A stretch of 48,454 nucleotides of DNA from a virus: positions 1 to 48,454 of the IMG/VR virus record IMGVR_UViG_3300017745_000012; one strand, 5' to 3'. Below, piece by piece: positions 11,360 to 20,163 of the stretch; positions within the stretch are counted from its first letter, which is position 1; each line of letters begins with the position of its first letter. A model generated the notes under the pieces. It made no database searches. It was not told the DNA's origin and worked only from the letters and a program-made list of their open reading frames with translations. A program made the position numbers and the translations under genes.

Positions 11360-12762
11360 TGGCAGTATTATATTCAAAAGAAAAAGGAAAATTAGGAACT
11401 CTTACTGGTTCTATTATAAACTGGTCTAATCAATTATCATCATCAGACCCAGAGGATCCTACTTTAGCACAAACTCTTCCTGCTGGTTATTTGAGATGTG
11501 ATGGTGCAGTCTATCAGGCAGAAGTATTTCCAGAACTTGCTACCATATTAGGCACAGGTATAAACTGTAGATATAAAAAACCAGATACAACATTACTTGA
11601 CAATCAATTTCAAGTGCCAGATCTTGGATCAAAGTCTACAAAGACATCATTTTCATCAAACTTAGGAACTTATCTTGACACATATTTGGACAATGACGCA
11701 GGACAAGAGATAACTAAATCTGGTGTAGGACTAGATGTAACCAGTAATATTGGTACTACATTTACTGTACAGTATCAAGGTAATTTCTTCCTGCCATCAC
11801 AGACAATTGAAATTACAGGACAACCTGGATTCACTAAGTCTAGTGGTAACTACACAGAAGAGACAGAAGTATTAGCAACAGCATTCCAACCACATGCTCA
11901 CTTCCATGATGGTAAAAGATCAAGGACTGCATCATCAACAAATGAATTTGGTTTGTTTGGTAGAAACTCATACTCATCTAAGTCTAGTTTGTGTATTATG
12001 CCATGGGTAAATAACACTAAGCAACCATTATGTCAGGCAGCAGCATCAGCGATAGTTGCATCAAGACAACAGAGAGTTATAACAGTATCATGTTTTGGAT
12101 TCTTTAGTAGTCCTCCTCCTGAGGTTCACACATGGTTTGGTGGTTGTTGGTCAGGTTGTAACTTTGATCAGACATCTAAGTGTTTGATACCTGGTGATAT
12201 CCCTGAGCTAGATCCAGCAGGATCTGGTGTACCAACAGGAACTACATTGCAATATGAATGTTCCACTCTAGGTACAAAATCTACTACAGGATTTCCAATC
12301 TACGTACCTGGCGGTGCTGCATCAGGACAATGTGGTAACATCACGTATAACGGTGAGATGTCATGTAAAACTGAAAACAGATGTGGTATTGGTGGTGCTA
12401 GTTGTACACAGTTTGATGCTAGTATCAGTGGTAATGCTGCATGGGCATCATTAGTTCCAAACTATACACCATCTTTAGTATCAGCAGCAACTCAAGTGCC
12501 ATTTGATGGAACAGCAAACACTGTTTCATATGGTGCTCTTAATAATATTGTTACTGATGTAGAAGAGTTTGGTAATGAGTGTGTGCACAAACACTTGGTT
12601 CCTTTCAATCAAGAACCACACACATATCAAGTCAAGACACAACCAGCATATATTCCTGGTGGTAATATAACATCAACACTTAACATTGATGTGAACGCAG
12701 AAAACAAAGCAGATGGTTACATACAACCATTTCTAGTCCAAGAATTTTTAATTAAGTATTAA
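11359..12762 (+). CDS. Tail-collar-domain fibre protein 2
   Basis: A 467-residue protein. The N-terminal collar motif reads 'GSIINWSN...LPAGYLRCDGAVYQ...FPELATILG' (about residues 15-70). HxH motifs are 'PHAHFHDG' (about 178-185) and 'CVHKHL' near the C-terminus. The middle is unusually rich in cysteine for this block ('CGNITYNGEMSCKTENRCGIGGASC'-like spacing, about residues 325-355; shown here only as a pattern), so disulfides or metal sites are possible in this extracellular part. It ends 'YIQPFLVQEFLIKY', like the other two collar proteins. Start overlaps the previous stop; the next gene begins one base after its stop. Confidence 0.84.
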   Translation: MAVLYSKEKGKLGTLTGSIINWSNQLSSSDPEDPTLAQTLPAGYLRCDGAVYQAEVFPELATILGTGINCRYKKPDTTLLDNQFQVPDLGSKSTKTSFSSNLGTYLDTYLDNDAGQEITKSGVGLDVTSNIGTTFTVQYQGNFFLPSQTIEITGQPGFTKSSGNYTEETEVLATAFQPHAHFHDGKRSRTASSTNEFGLFGRNSYSSKSSLCIMPWVNNTKQPLCQAAASAIVASRQQRVITVSCFGFFSSPPPEVHTWFGGCWSGCNFDQTSKCLIPGDIPELDPAGSGVPTGTTLQYECSTLGTKSTTGFPIYVPGGAASGQCGNITYNGEMSCKTENRCGIGGASCTQFDASISGNAAWASLVPNYTPSLVSAATQVPFDGTANTVSYGALNNIVTDVEEFGNECVHKHLVPFNQEPHTYQVKTQPAYIPGGNITSTLNIDVNAENKADGYIQPFLVQEFLIKY

Positions 12763-12763
12763 G

Positions 12764-15700
12764 ATGGCAACATACAGGAATTCATTTGCAAATTATTTTT
12801 CCGATAAGACTGGTAATCATTCTCCTGTCGGATCAATTCTTCCTGTCTTTGCTGACCTTAACTTAGCATCAGAAGAACCTGAGTACACATATCCACAGCA
12901 TCTATATTGTGATGGTAAAGAACTATTGATTCGTGACTATCCAGAATTATACAGCATCATACAAAATAGATATGGTGGATCTGCAAGTGTAGCAAAAACA
13001 CAGAACAATCAACCAGGTGGATTAAGAAGATCATATATTATAAACAATAAATTATTTTTCCAGTTTTATTATGATAGCACTAACGATAAGGCAAATGTAA
13101 AGAGACCATATCCTTTTGGATCAGTGTTTAGATTTGCTACGTCTGGAACTGGTGTGTTTGGTGCATTTCCAGGTGGTGTTGTATTTAATCAAAACACATT
13201 CTATTCATTAATACAACCAACAGAAGACGTCACTGCACAAGCACAGGCAAATGAATTTACATATGAGTTGACACTACCAGATAATGTTGACTTATCAACT
13301 GTTACAGCATCAGATTATACAAAAGATTTTACAGGTAGTGATGCTCATCCTCTTATTATTATACAGAAATCATTTACTCTACAAGACTATCCATATAATG
13401 TTGGTACGTTTAATCTACCAGACTATAGACAAAAAAAGATACTTGGATTTGGTAACGTAAACGGAGCAGGAACATCAACACCAGAGAATGCAGTTAACAA
13501 CTTTGTTGGACAGACTGGTGGTAATTGGTACATTCCTAAGTCAACACTAATTGATAGTGGAGAGTTCTTTGTTATTGGTGATGTTAGAACTACAGGATAT
13601 ACTACAATAACTGCTGACATTGCTGCATATATTACAGGAACTGTCAAGTATCAGATAGGACCTATGGATGACTATGTTTTTCCATTCCCTCCTACACATG
13701 GTCATAGAATATTATCTGTTGAGGTTGATCAAACAAAACAGGCAGAGCAAGGACCTACAGAGATTGATAAGTTTGCAGTCAATTATATTGATAGTAGAGC
13801 AAATATTAATATATTTGAACCACAAGGAACAGCTGGTGGTGCGTTAGGTCACTCACATGGTTTGATTGGTGTACCATTACAGAACTCACAGGCAGCAACA
13901 TATGGTAATAGTAATGGTATCGGTGACAGAGCAGGAACATCTGGTGATCAACAATATCAATACTTGGTATCAGAGTCAGCAAGTGTAGTCGTAACTGCTA
14001 TAACATATGATGCTAATACTAACTACATCACTATCAATACAGACGGATCACATAATTTATCAGTCGGTGATATAATAACAGTCGAAGGTTCACTACAAAG
14101 TTTTTATAATGGTAACTTTACAGTTATAGCAGACGCATTCTCTAATGATAGTCTTAATGTATTACCAAGAGATGGTGAGACACCATCATCATCCCCTGCT
14201 ACAGGGAGTATGAGAGTTAAATTAGCAAATGGTTATTTTGTAGAGACACCAACAACAGCACCACCAAGAGCATATGTAGTTGATAACAATACACTGGTTG
14301 GTGGAAAGCAAGTAGTATATGAAATACCTGGCAACGCTATTACTATTAAAGAAGAAACATTTATTACACCACAAGCATCAGTCGTAACAGCACCCGCTGC
14401 TAGTGAAGGAGACGTAACTGGAACATATATTCAAGTACAGGCACCAGGCGGTGGTGGTGCAGATAGTGATACAGATGGAGCAACCGCAGGATATTGTGAG
14501 ATAGGTCTAACAGTCGATAATAACTTCTATATTATTAAAGTTAATGGTGGTAATGGTGCAACATCAGGTGCTGGAGGTGGTGCTGGAGGAGCAGGAGGTA
14601 GTGTTGAAGTACCACAAGCATTATTAGATGACACTAGATTTCAAATATCAGTTACCGATGGAGACGCAGGAGACGATGGTGGTGTTACAGGTAATGGAAG
14701 TAACGATCCAGCTGGTGGTGGAGTTGGAGGTTTTGTTCAAGCAGGAGACTATACTACAGGTGGATATGGAACTGCACAAATAAAAGAACAAACAAATAGT
14801 CAATCACAAACAACATATACAAATAATGGATCATGGACAATACCATCAGTGCCTGGTAATGAAGTTTCAAGAAGCATAACAGTTGAAATATCAGGTGGTG
14901 GTGGAGGTGCTGGTAATGCTAACGCTAACTCTGGATGTACAGGACAATGGCCAGGTTGGCCACAAGCACTAACAGGTAGAACTGGTGCACTTGGTGGATA
15001 TGGTGGTAGAGGATCAAGATTAGTTGGTACATTAACATATGGTGCTGGAACTCTTAGTTGGGAACTAGGTAATGGTGGTAATAGTGGTTTCAACAGGAGA
15101 TCAGGAACATCTGGTGCGGGAACAACTGGTAATGACCCTGCTACAGGACAACCATGGGGACCTCCATGGCCAGGTGGTGTTGGTACAGGTGGAGAACCTA
15201 ATGGTTCAACTGCATCAGTTACTGGTGCATCTGGATGTATCTCTGGTATTGGAGGACCTGGTGCATGGGGTAATGGTGCTACTGCTGGTTCTGGTGGTGG
15301 TGTTACAGGTTTATTTTATGATGGAGTTTGCATCGCTGGAGCTGGCGGTGGAGGCGGTGGCGGTGGATCAGGTGGTGGTAACAACGGTGGTGGTACTGTT
15401 GATGGTTGCTATCCTGGTGGTGACGCTACAGGACCTGCACAGGCACTCATTGCTACATCTGGAGTTTTAGACTTTGCCAATGGTGGTAATGGTTCTGGTG
15501 GTGGATGCTCTGCTGGTGGTGGTGGAGGTGGTGGATCCGCATGCGGTATCATCAACGTAACACCTGGTGGTGTTGGTGGACAAGCGGGTGTCGGACACAA
15601 TGGTAATGGTGGTGGTACTGGTGGACGTAGAGGTATATCTGCATATAGAACAACATATTGGTCTGGTGGTGTATCTGAATCAGCAGATGGTGCGTTACCA

Positions 15701-16786
15701 ACAGAAAAAGGATATGTAAAAATACAATTCTCAAACGTCACAACATATTATGACAACACAGGTGGTGGTGGAGGACAAGGTGGTGCTTGTACCATATCAT
15801 TCACAGGAATAACAACTAACGTCACAGTCAACTTACAAGACAGAGGTCTAGGTGGTGGTACTGGTGGTGATGGTGCGGGTGGAAACATATATGTAAGATA
15901 CTTTGGACAAGAGGAAGGAACAACATTACCTGGCGATATCACTGTACCAACAGGAGTATACTATGAGTGTGATACAAGTGGTGATGCACAAGGAACAGCA
16001 TTTGATGCAGACGTATGGTTATCATCAACAGATGCTGGCATTAAACAAAAACAATTTGGTATAGGAACAGGAAATAATAGTGGTTTTAGTGGTAGTGTAA
16101 TACCATTTAATACTAATCAAAAAATACAAAGGTACATAGAATTTACAGGCAGTGCATCAGATGCAGGGGGTAAGAGACAGTTAGAGGTAGGAACATTTGA
16201 TTTTACAAATGTCAATGCTATTAGATTTACTGTAATTAGAGGTAGTGATCAAAATGGTGGAGAGAATCCAGACCAAGCACTGAATATATTCTATAAGAGA
16301 GGATCATCTAACAATGTCACATTATTCAGTCAAATATTATTAGCAGCAGATGTTAATCCTAATTGGCAAGATGTAACCATTCCAATAGCAGAAGGAGATG
16401 CTTTCAGAGCTAATGAAATAACATTAATTATTGAACAGGATAGAGGACCTACGTATCAAACAGCAACATCAACAGATGATAACTATGGACTAGCAGCAAT
16501 AACAACATTCTTTGCTTCAACAACAACCAATACATTCATATCTACTGGTGGAGCAACACTAACAGGTAACTTAGATCTTGGTGGTAATGATATTAATTCT
16601 GATGATGGTATTGATCAAGTAAGAAGAGAAGTATCAGCAGTTGGTGCAGCACTCACAGTTGGTGATGGTACATTTACAATGTCATCATCTACACCTATAA
16701 CTACGACTGCAACCGTGACTGCAGAGAATAACATTCCTCTCATCACTAAATACCATAGGGTAAAGTATTTAATTAAGGCACTATAA
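12764..16786 (+). CDS. Tail-collar fibre protein 3 with large glycine-rich adhesin-like domain
   Basis: A 1,340-residue protein. The N-terminus has a collar motif ('SPVGSILPVF...QHLYCDGKELL..YPELYSII', about residues 17-70), followed by HxH motifs 'THGHR' and 'GHSHG'. From about residue 560 to 1080 (bases 14440-16000) it is dominated by glycine, with runs such as GGGGGGGGG and many GGxGG units, interrupted by Trp/Pro/Cys patches ('GQWPGWPQ', 'PWGPPWPGG'). Glycine-rich polyproline-II/PGII sandwiches of this look are known in receptor-binding tips such as phage S16 gp38. The C-terminal region ends 'YHRVKYLIKAL'. Inferred role: receptor-binding fibre whose Gly-rich domain gives variable contact loops. 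The GGT-rich DNA could also slip during replication. Confidence 0.84.
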   Translation: MATYRNSFANYFSDKTGNHSPVGSILPVFADLNLASEEPEYTYPQHLYCDGKELLIRDYPELYSIIQNRYGGSASVAKTQNNQPGGLRRSYIINNKLFFQFYYDSTNDKANVKRPYPFGSVFRFATSGTGVFGAFPGGVVFNQNTFYSLIQPTEDVTAQAQANEFTYELTLPDNVDLSTVTASDYTKDFTGSDAHPLIIIQKSFTLQDYPYNVGTFNLPDYRQKKILGFGNVNGAGTSTPENAVNNFVGQTGGNWYIPKSTLIDSGEFFVIGDVRTTGYTTITADIAAYITGTVKYQIGPMDDYVFPFPPTHGHRILSVEVDQTKQAEQGPTEIDKFAVNYIDSRANINIFEPQGTAGGALGHSHGLIGVPLQNSQAATYGNSNGIGDRAGTSGDQQYQYLVSESASVVVTAITYDANTNYITINTDGSHNLSVGDIITVEGSLQSFYNGNFTVIADAFSNDSLNVLPRDGETPSSSPATGSMRVKLANGYFVETPTTAPPRAYVVDNNTLVGGKQVVYEIPGNAITIKEETFITPQASVVTAPAASEGDVTGTYIQVQAPGGGGADSDTDGATAGYCEIGLTVDNNFYIIKVNGGNGATSGAGGGAGGAGGSVEVPQALLDDTRFQISVTDGDAGDDGGVTGNGSNDPAGGGVGGFVQAGDYTTGGYGTAQIKEQTNSQSQTTYTNNGSWTIPSVPGNEVSRSITVEISGGGGGAGNANANSGCTGQWPGWPQALTGRTGALGGYGGRGSRLVGTLTYGAGTLSWELGNGGNSGFNRRSGTSGAGTTGNDPATGQPWGPPWPGGVGTGGEPNGSTASVTGASGCISGIGGPGAWGNGATAGSGGGVTGLFYDGVCIAGAGGGGGGGGSGGGNNGGGTVDGCYPGGDATGPAQALIATSGVLDFANGGNGSGGGCSAGGGGGGGSACGIINVTPGGVGGQAGVGHNGNGGGTGGRRGISAYRTTYWSGGVSESADGALPTEKGYVKIQFSNVTTYYDNTGGGGGQGGACTISFTGITTNVTVNLQDRGLGGGTGGDGAGGNIYVRYFGQEEGTTLPGDITVPTGVYYECDTSGDAQGTAFDADVWLSSTDAGIKQKQFGIGTGNNSGFSGSVIPFNTNQKIQRYIEFTGSASDAGGKRQLEVGTFDFTNVNAIRFTVIRGSDQNGGENPDQALNIFYKRGSSNNVTLFSQILLAADVNPNWQDVTIPIAEGDAFRANEITLIIEQDRGPTYQTATSTDDNYGLAAITTFFASTTTNTFISTGGATLTGNLDLGGNDINSDDGIDQVRREVSAVGAALTVGDGTFTMSSSTPITTTATVTAENNIPLITKYHRVKYLIKAL

Positions 16787-17629
16787 ATGGCAACTATGGC
16801 ATCACCATCAGAAACATCACTATACTTGAATGCCTTTGATAAGACCATTCAATTTGAAGGAGTGATGAAAACTATAGACGATGATTATTGGACTAGCGAT
16901 ATAGTTCCAATATTATATCCTCTATGGGATTCTGATAAGGATAAATTAGAATTATTTGTACAGTATAAAGATAATACTGTCAAGATGAATAAGACTAAGT
17001 ATCAGAGAAATCAAAAGACTGGAGCATATAAATGGGTATCATATCAGTTTGACCTAGCACCATTCCCAACAGAGGTTAATGATTTATATACTAGGATAGT
17101 AGAGAAATGGACAGAGTATAGAGTAGGACAAGAGAATGATTTAGAAAGGGCACTAGCAGCATCTTTCTCTAAGTCAACGATACTTAACTGGACTAAGGTT
17201 ACATTAATGAGAAACTTTTTATTAATGGACAGTGACTGGACACAGCTCGGCGACGCTCCTCTATCTACAGAAGAAAAGGCAAAGTGGGTGACATATAGAC
17301 AGAAACTAAGAGATATACCATCAGAACAGAAAGATAATGCTGCCAATGCAGTAGTATTTCCAATCACACCATCAAAGCATACTAAGTTAGGTGATGGAAT
17401 CACATATCTTGGTGATGTATCACATTTCTATACCATACCACAGTCAGTGTATAGTAAGTTCTCAACTAGAATTGTAAACTATCTTGCACTAGCAATAGGT
17501 ACAGCAGCAATAGATGAGATGCCTGTAACCAGTATCGCAAGACCAAATACAAGTCTTGATCCTAATACAGGTGACAATGATCTTGATAATATACTCAAGA
17601 TGATTGATGAAGGTGACTTTGGAGAATAA
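16787..17629 (+). CDS. Probable tail-fibre assembly chaperone
   Basis: A 280-residue protein starting right after the stop of the glycine-rich fibre gene. Residues about 140-195 read 'RNFLLMDSDWTQLGDAPLS...KWVTYRQKLRDIP...VVFP', which closely follows the phage tail-assembly-chaperone pattern (PF16778 type: 'L..SDWTQL.D.PL..E.K..W..YRQ.LRD.P'). That domain is usual in genes placed immediately downstream of fibre genes, and its context here is exactly that. The N-terminal 130 residues ('SLYLNAFDKTIQFEG...') are unfamiliar and may bind one of the fibres. No signal or membrane segment. Function by motif and position, not by search. Confidence 0.75.
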   Translation: MATMASPSETSLYLNAFDKTIQFEGVMKTIDDDYWTSDIVPILYPLWDSDKDKLELFVQYKDNTVKMNKTKYQRNQKTGAYKWVSYQFDLAPFPTEVNDLYTRIVEKWTEYRVGQENDLERALAASFSKSTILNWTKVTLMRNFLLMDSDWTQLGDAPLSTEEKAKWVTYRQKLRDIPSEQKDNAANAVVFPITPSKHTKLGDGITYLGDVSHFYTIPQSVYSKFSTRIVNYLALAIGTAAIDEMPVTSIARPNTSLDPNTGDNDLDNILKMIDEGDFGE

Positions 17630-17631
17630 CT

Positions 17632-17994
17632 ATGCCACTCATAACATTAAATCCTAAGTCAACTAACATGTTGATCGCTGACTATGCAAAGTTAAGCAAT
17701 AAGTTTCTATTGGTAATTGATAACAGTAAATATCATACACTTGCAGCAGATAAGAAAGCAACTGTATTAGCATACTATGATGGCATCATACCAGAGGCAG
17801 AGATTGATAGAATATTTGAACTAGAACACATATATTATTATTTTGACCAAGAATTAGCAGCAACAGACGCTGCATACGAGTGGTTCCCACAACCACAGAA
17901 CGTACCAGACGCAGATCATTATATAAAAGCATACGTTATAAGACCAAATGGTACAATACCATACGAGAACGCAGATCCTACACCACCTGGTTGA
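17632..17994 (+). CDS. Hypothetical protein following fibre operon
   Basis: 120 residues, ATG two bases after the chaperone gene. Charged, with 'YHTLAADKKATVLAYYDGIIPEAEIDRIFELEHIYYYFDQELAATDAAYEWFP' in the middle; probably mostly helical, with no known motif. Last gene of the late fibre block. Its stop TGA lies inside the TTGACA (-35) of the promoter for the next transcription unit. Possibly a fibre accessory protein; function unknown. Confidence 0.75.
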   Translation: MPLITLNPKSTNMLIADYAKLSNKFLLVIDNSKYHTLAADKKATVLAYYDGIIPEAEIDRIFELEHIYYYFDQELAATDAAYEWFPQPQNVPDADHYIKAYVIRPNGTIPYENADPTPPG

Positions 17995-18018
17995 CAACAT
18001 CTAAAAGTGTGATAGAAT
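17991..18018 (+). promoter_or_regulatory. Sigma70-type promoter overlapping a stop codon
   Basis: TTGACA (17991-17996), 16-bp spacer, TAGAAT (18013-18018). The upstream gene's stop TGA is bases 2-4 of the -35 box. It starts the small-gene region and, unlike most promoters downstream, has no 24-bp palindrome upstream of it. Confidence 0.65.
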
Positions 18019-18039
18019 AAGCGTAGTTATCACTCATCA

Positions 18040-18273
18040 ATGAACGTACCAGACCCTTGGATGCTTCAGCACTTGCAATTGCAAGCGATACTCAGGGATC
18101 ACCCAATTCCTGCTAATCAAATGCAGTATCTAGGAGAAAGAGAATATACAACAGAATACGCTGCACACCCAGAATATCATGGTAAGAAAATGCCATGGTA
18201 TTTAATTGGTGGTGAGCATGAAGTTCCAGTTTGTGACATTCAAGACGTTCAAGGCACTGATGAGGATATATAA
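18040..18273 (+). CDS. Hypothetical small protein
   Basis: 77 residues beginning MNVPDPWMLQ, first gene after the promoter at 17991-18018, with a leader of about 15 bases and no clear Shine-Dalgarno. Soluble and acidic at the C-terminus ('DVQGTDEDI'). No recognised domain. Followed after 18 A-rich bases by the next gene, so likely cotranscribed with it. Confidence 0.68.
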   Translation: MNVPDPWMLQHLQLQAILRDHPIPANQMQYLGEREYTTEYAAHPEYHGKKMPWYLIGGEHEVPVCDIQDVQGTDEDI

Positions 18274-18291
18274 AAAAACTTACATAAAACT

Positions 18292-18609
18292 ATGAGAGAT
18301 CAAGGTTCGGTAGGAAAGGAAAGTCCAGAAGTGAAATATGATAGAGCACTTGCTTTATTCACAGAGTCAGTGATGGAACCCAATCATCATCTAAGAGGTT
18401 GTGCACACAACCAAGGGTGCTTTGATGAACTCATGGAGATCAGGAAGCACGTATTGGAGTATCTCAAAACAATGAGAGAAGTTACACATCACACTAATGC
18501 CGATGAAAGTGATGAAATAGAAAGTGCAAAAGTCATGGAAGCAAAATATGTAACGCACCATGATAAAACAATGCAGTTCATGCGTGATTCTATACCAAAT
18601 AGATATTAA
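18292..18609 (+). CDS. Hypothetical small protein
   Basis: 105 residues, histidine-rich ('NHHLRGCAHNQGC', 'THHTN', 'THHDKTM') and probably helical. The two Cys and paired His residues could hold a metal, but no family fits. The stop overlaps the ATG of the next gene (TAATG), which supports both starts. Confidence 0.68.
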   Translation: MRDQGSVGKESPEVKYDRALALFTESVMEPNHHLRGCAHNQGCFDELMEIRKHVLEYLKTMREVTHHTNADESDEIESAKVMEAKYVTHHDKTMQFMRDSIPNRY

Positions 18610-18851
18610 TGGACAAAAAGACAAGATTGATCACTGCACTGTCACAACTTGATAGTGTGGGTAAAATGATAATTGATGAAGATTATCGAGGATACATGGG
18701 TAACCACTTACTCATGGTTGAAATAGAACTTCAAAGACAACTACAAAAACTTACCAATGAAAGAAGAAGAATTCCGATCCGCAATAAACAACATCTTAAT
18801 GATGCAAAGCAACAACGACCAGAACTTCCAGATTTTACAGGCACAGATTGA
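18609..18851 (+). CDS. Hypothetical small protein with long 3' overlap
   Basis: 80 residues. The first 50 ('SQLDSVGKMIIDEDYRGYMGNHLLMVEIELQRQLQKL') look like a normal amphipathic small phage protein. The last 30 are basic and low in complexity and share 95 bases with the next gene in the +1 frame. The conserved part is probably the N-terminus. Start coupled to the previous stop. Confidence 0.62.
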   Translation: MDKKTRLITALSQLDSVGKMIIDEDYRGYMGNHLLMVEIELQRQLQKLTNERRRIPIRNKQHLNDAKQQRPELPDFTGTD

Positions 18852-18954
18852 TAATTTACAAAAGCAACTAGATGATCTAAACGATCTTAAAGAGATGTTT
18901 AGACTACCCAACCCCGCTAACAAGGATAGGGAAAAGTTCGATGTTGTTGAGTGA
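18757..18954 (+). CDS. Small coiled-coil-like hypothetical protein
   Basis: 65 residues with heptad-like 'LQAQIDNLQKQLDDLNDLKEMF' (about 27-48), probably a short coiled coil. It starts inside the preceding gene (95-base overlap, +1 frame) without an obvious Shine-Dalgarno and overlaps the next gene by 14 bases. Heptad spacing and a normal stop argue that it is real. Function unknown. Confidence 0.6.
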   Translation: MKEEEFRSAINNILMMQSNNDQNFQILQAQIDNLQKQLDDLNDLKEMFRLPNPANKDREKFDVVE

Positions 18955-19276
18955 TTTTCAGTTACTACAACCAATAGTATGTGATGGTGTTGTTGGTTAC
19001 ATCAATTTTATATGCGAAGACTATGTTACCATGACATTCATGGACACACCACTACCCGCATCTATGAATAGTAGATGGGGAAGACATCAAGTGGCAATGT
19101 GCATATATCCGCAGGACTTACCAAAGGTAAGAGTAGATCTTACGGAGAAAGAGTTAGAGCATCCTGTATTGCACCGCACCAGTGATCCTCTATCTAATCA
19201 TCATAGAAAGAATAACCCAAAATTTATACGAAGACCCGCCCCTGATCGCAACAGTAGATCACATCCATACCAGTAA
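18941..19276 (+). CDS. Hypothetical protein
   Basis: 111 residues: N-terminal half hydrophobic and mixed beta ('LLQPIVCDGVVGYINFICEDYVTMTF'), C-terminal third basic and His/Arg/Pro-rich ('HHRKNNPKFIRRPAPDRNSRSHPYQ'), perhaps nucleic-acid binding. Overlaps the end of the coiled-coil gene by 14 bases. Last gene of this transcription unit, followed by a 14-bp perfect palindrome. Confidence 0.65.
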   Translation: MLLSDFQLLQPIVCDGVVGYINFICEDYVTMTFMDTPLPASMNSRWGRHQVAMCIYPQDLPKVRVDLTEKELEHPVLHRTSDPLSNHHRKNNPKFIRRPAPDRNSRSHPYQ

Positions 19277-19277
19277 T

Positions 19278-19291
19278 TCCGCAATTGCGGA
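19278..19291. repeat. 14-bp perfect palindrome
   Basis: TCCGCAATTGCGGA, immediately after the previous gene's stop and directly abutting the regulatory palindrome at 19292. No T-run follows, so it is not a standard terminator; a weak hairpin or binding site is possible. Confidence 0.55.
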
Positions 19292-19349
19292 GTGGACAGT
19301 TAGGAAAGTGTAACAATCTCTTGCACAGGGGATTTTTATGCTCTATAAT
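19292..19349 (+). promoter_or_regulatory. 24-bp operator plus sigma70 promoter (regulon site 1)
   Basis: Operator 19292-19315 (GTGGACAGT-N6-AGTGTAACA), then TTGCAC (19321-19326), 17-bp spacer, perfect TATAAT (19344-19349). The operator edge is 28 bp from the -10. One of thirteen such sites. Confidence 0.65.
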
Positions 19350-19407
19350 AAGAGTGGGAAAACAACCAGATTAACTTCTAGGTTTGTTTTCTCGCACCCT
19401 ATTACAC

Positions 19408-19436
19408 TTGACAATGAAGAAAAAGTATCCTAGAAT
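19408..19436 (+). promoter_or_regulatory. Possible second promoter overlapping a start codon
   Basis: TTGACA (19408-19413), 17-bp spacer, TAGAAT (19431-19436). The ATG at 19414 directly follows the -35 box. If used, it would only serve an internal start of the small gene there; it may be chance. Confidence 0.35.
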
Positions 19437-19590
19437 GTCTGTTACTATCACACCAGATCATGTAACTATGGAAAACAAGTTCTCACTTACAGAGATTAAG
19501 TATCTCATGAATCTAATGATGGGTGACTATCATTCAAAGCACTCTAGACTATATGCTAAACTAGAGAGAATGCTAGACGCATACGAGTAG
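19414..19590 (+). CDS. Hypothetical small protein
   Basis: 58 residues from ATG 19414 (MKKKYPRMSVT). An ATG at 19435 is an equally possible start; the frame also opens upstream at a TTG (19384), which is less likely. Helical C-terminus 'YLMNLMMGDYHSKHSRLYAKLERMLDAYE' rich in Met/Leu. Driven by the operator/promoter at 19292-19349. The stop TAG abuts the next operator. No known family. Confidence 0.6.
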   Translation: MKKKYPRMSVTITPDHVTMENKFSLTEIKYLMNLMMGDYHSKHSRLYAKLERMLDAYE

Positions 19591-19645
19591 ACAGTTATAT
19601 TAGTGGCACAAGAGAGGTAGAAACGTTGTTTATATCGACTATAAT
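19587..19645 (+). promoter_or_regulatory. 24-bp operator plus promoter (regulon site 2)
   Basis: Operator 19587-19610 (GTAGACAGT-N6-AGTGGCACA) overlaps the preceding stop codon. TATAAT at 19640-19645 is 29 bp downstream. At the expected -35 position there is only GTAGAA, so the promoter would need an activator. Confidence 0.65.
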
Positions 19646-19672
19646 AAGTACATACACAAAAGAGCACCACTC

Positions 19673-20131
19673 ATGACAAACACAGCACTATTCAAGAAAG
19701 CAGCAGTAGAGATCGAAGAGTACGCACAGACATTATGTGAGACTCTAGAGGAGAACTTCAAGCAAGACTCTATAGATTCATACAGAGCAATGATGATGAG
19801 AGATGGATACAGCATCTATGCAGCAAAGAGACTAGAGGACATCGAGGAAGGCACTGCTAACCTTTACAAGTATGTGATACACAAAGGACGTAAGTATCTA
19901 AAGATCGTACAGCAGCAGTTTGATGACATGGGTCCTAATCCATCAATGAAGTACAGAGATGGTTCAGTACATGCATTCATAGACAGAGAGACAGGAGATG
20001 TATACAAACCCGCAGGATGGGCAAAACCTGCGAAGCACGTAAGATATAATCTACTAGAGAGAAAGGATAGAGAGTTTCTATTCGATTACAAAAACGTTGG
20101 TTGGGCAGGAGGTTATCTCTACATGAGATAA
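19673..20131 (+). CDS. Conserved phage hypothetical protein
   Basis: 152 residues: helical N-terminus ('AAVEIEEYAQTLCETLEENF'), then a compact basic/aromatic domain ('GRKYLKIVQQQFDDMG...SVHAFIDRETGDVYKPAGWAKPAKHVRYNLL', about 92-130). The 'SVHAFID..TGDVYKPAGWAKPAK' string is of a kind I have seen in other marine T4-like phages, always without a function. Preceded by regulon promoter 2 and a leader of about 20 bases lacking a Shine-Dalgarno. Confidence 0.75.
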   Translation: MTNTALFKKAAVEIEEYAQTLCETLEENFKQDSIDSYRAMMMRDGYSIYAAKRLEDIEEGTANLYKYVIHKGRKYLKIVQQQFDDMGPNPSMKYRDGSVHAFIDRETGDVYKPAGWAKPAKHVRYNLLERKDREFLFDYKNVGWAGGYLYMR

Positions 20132-20163
20132 TCCACCCACCATGTACTCTTATACATAACCAC

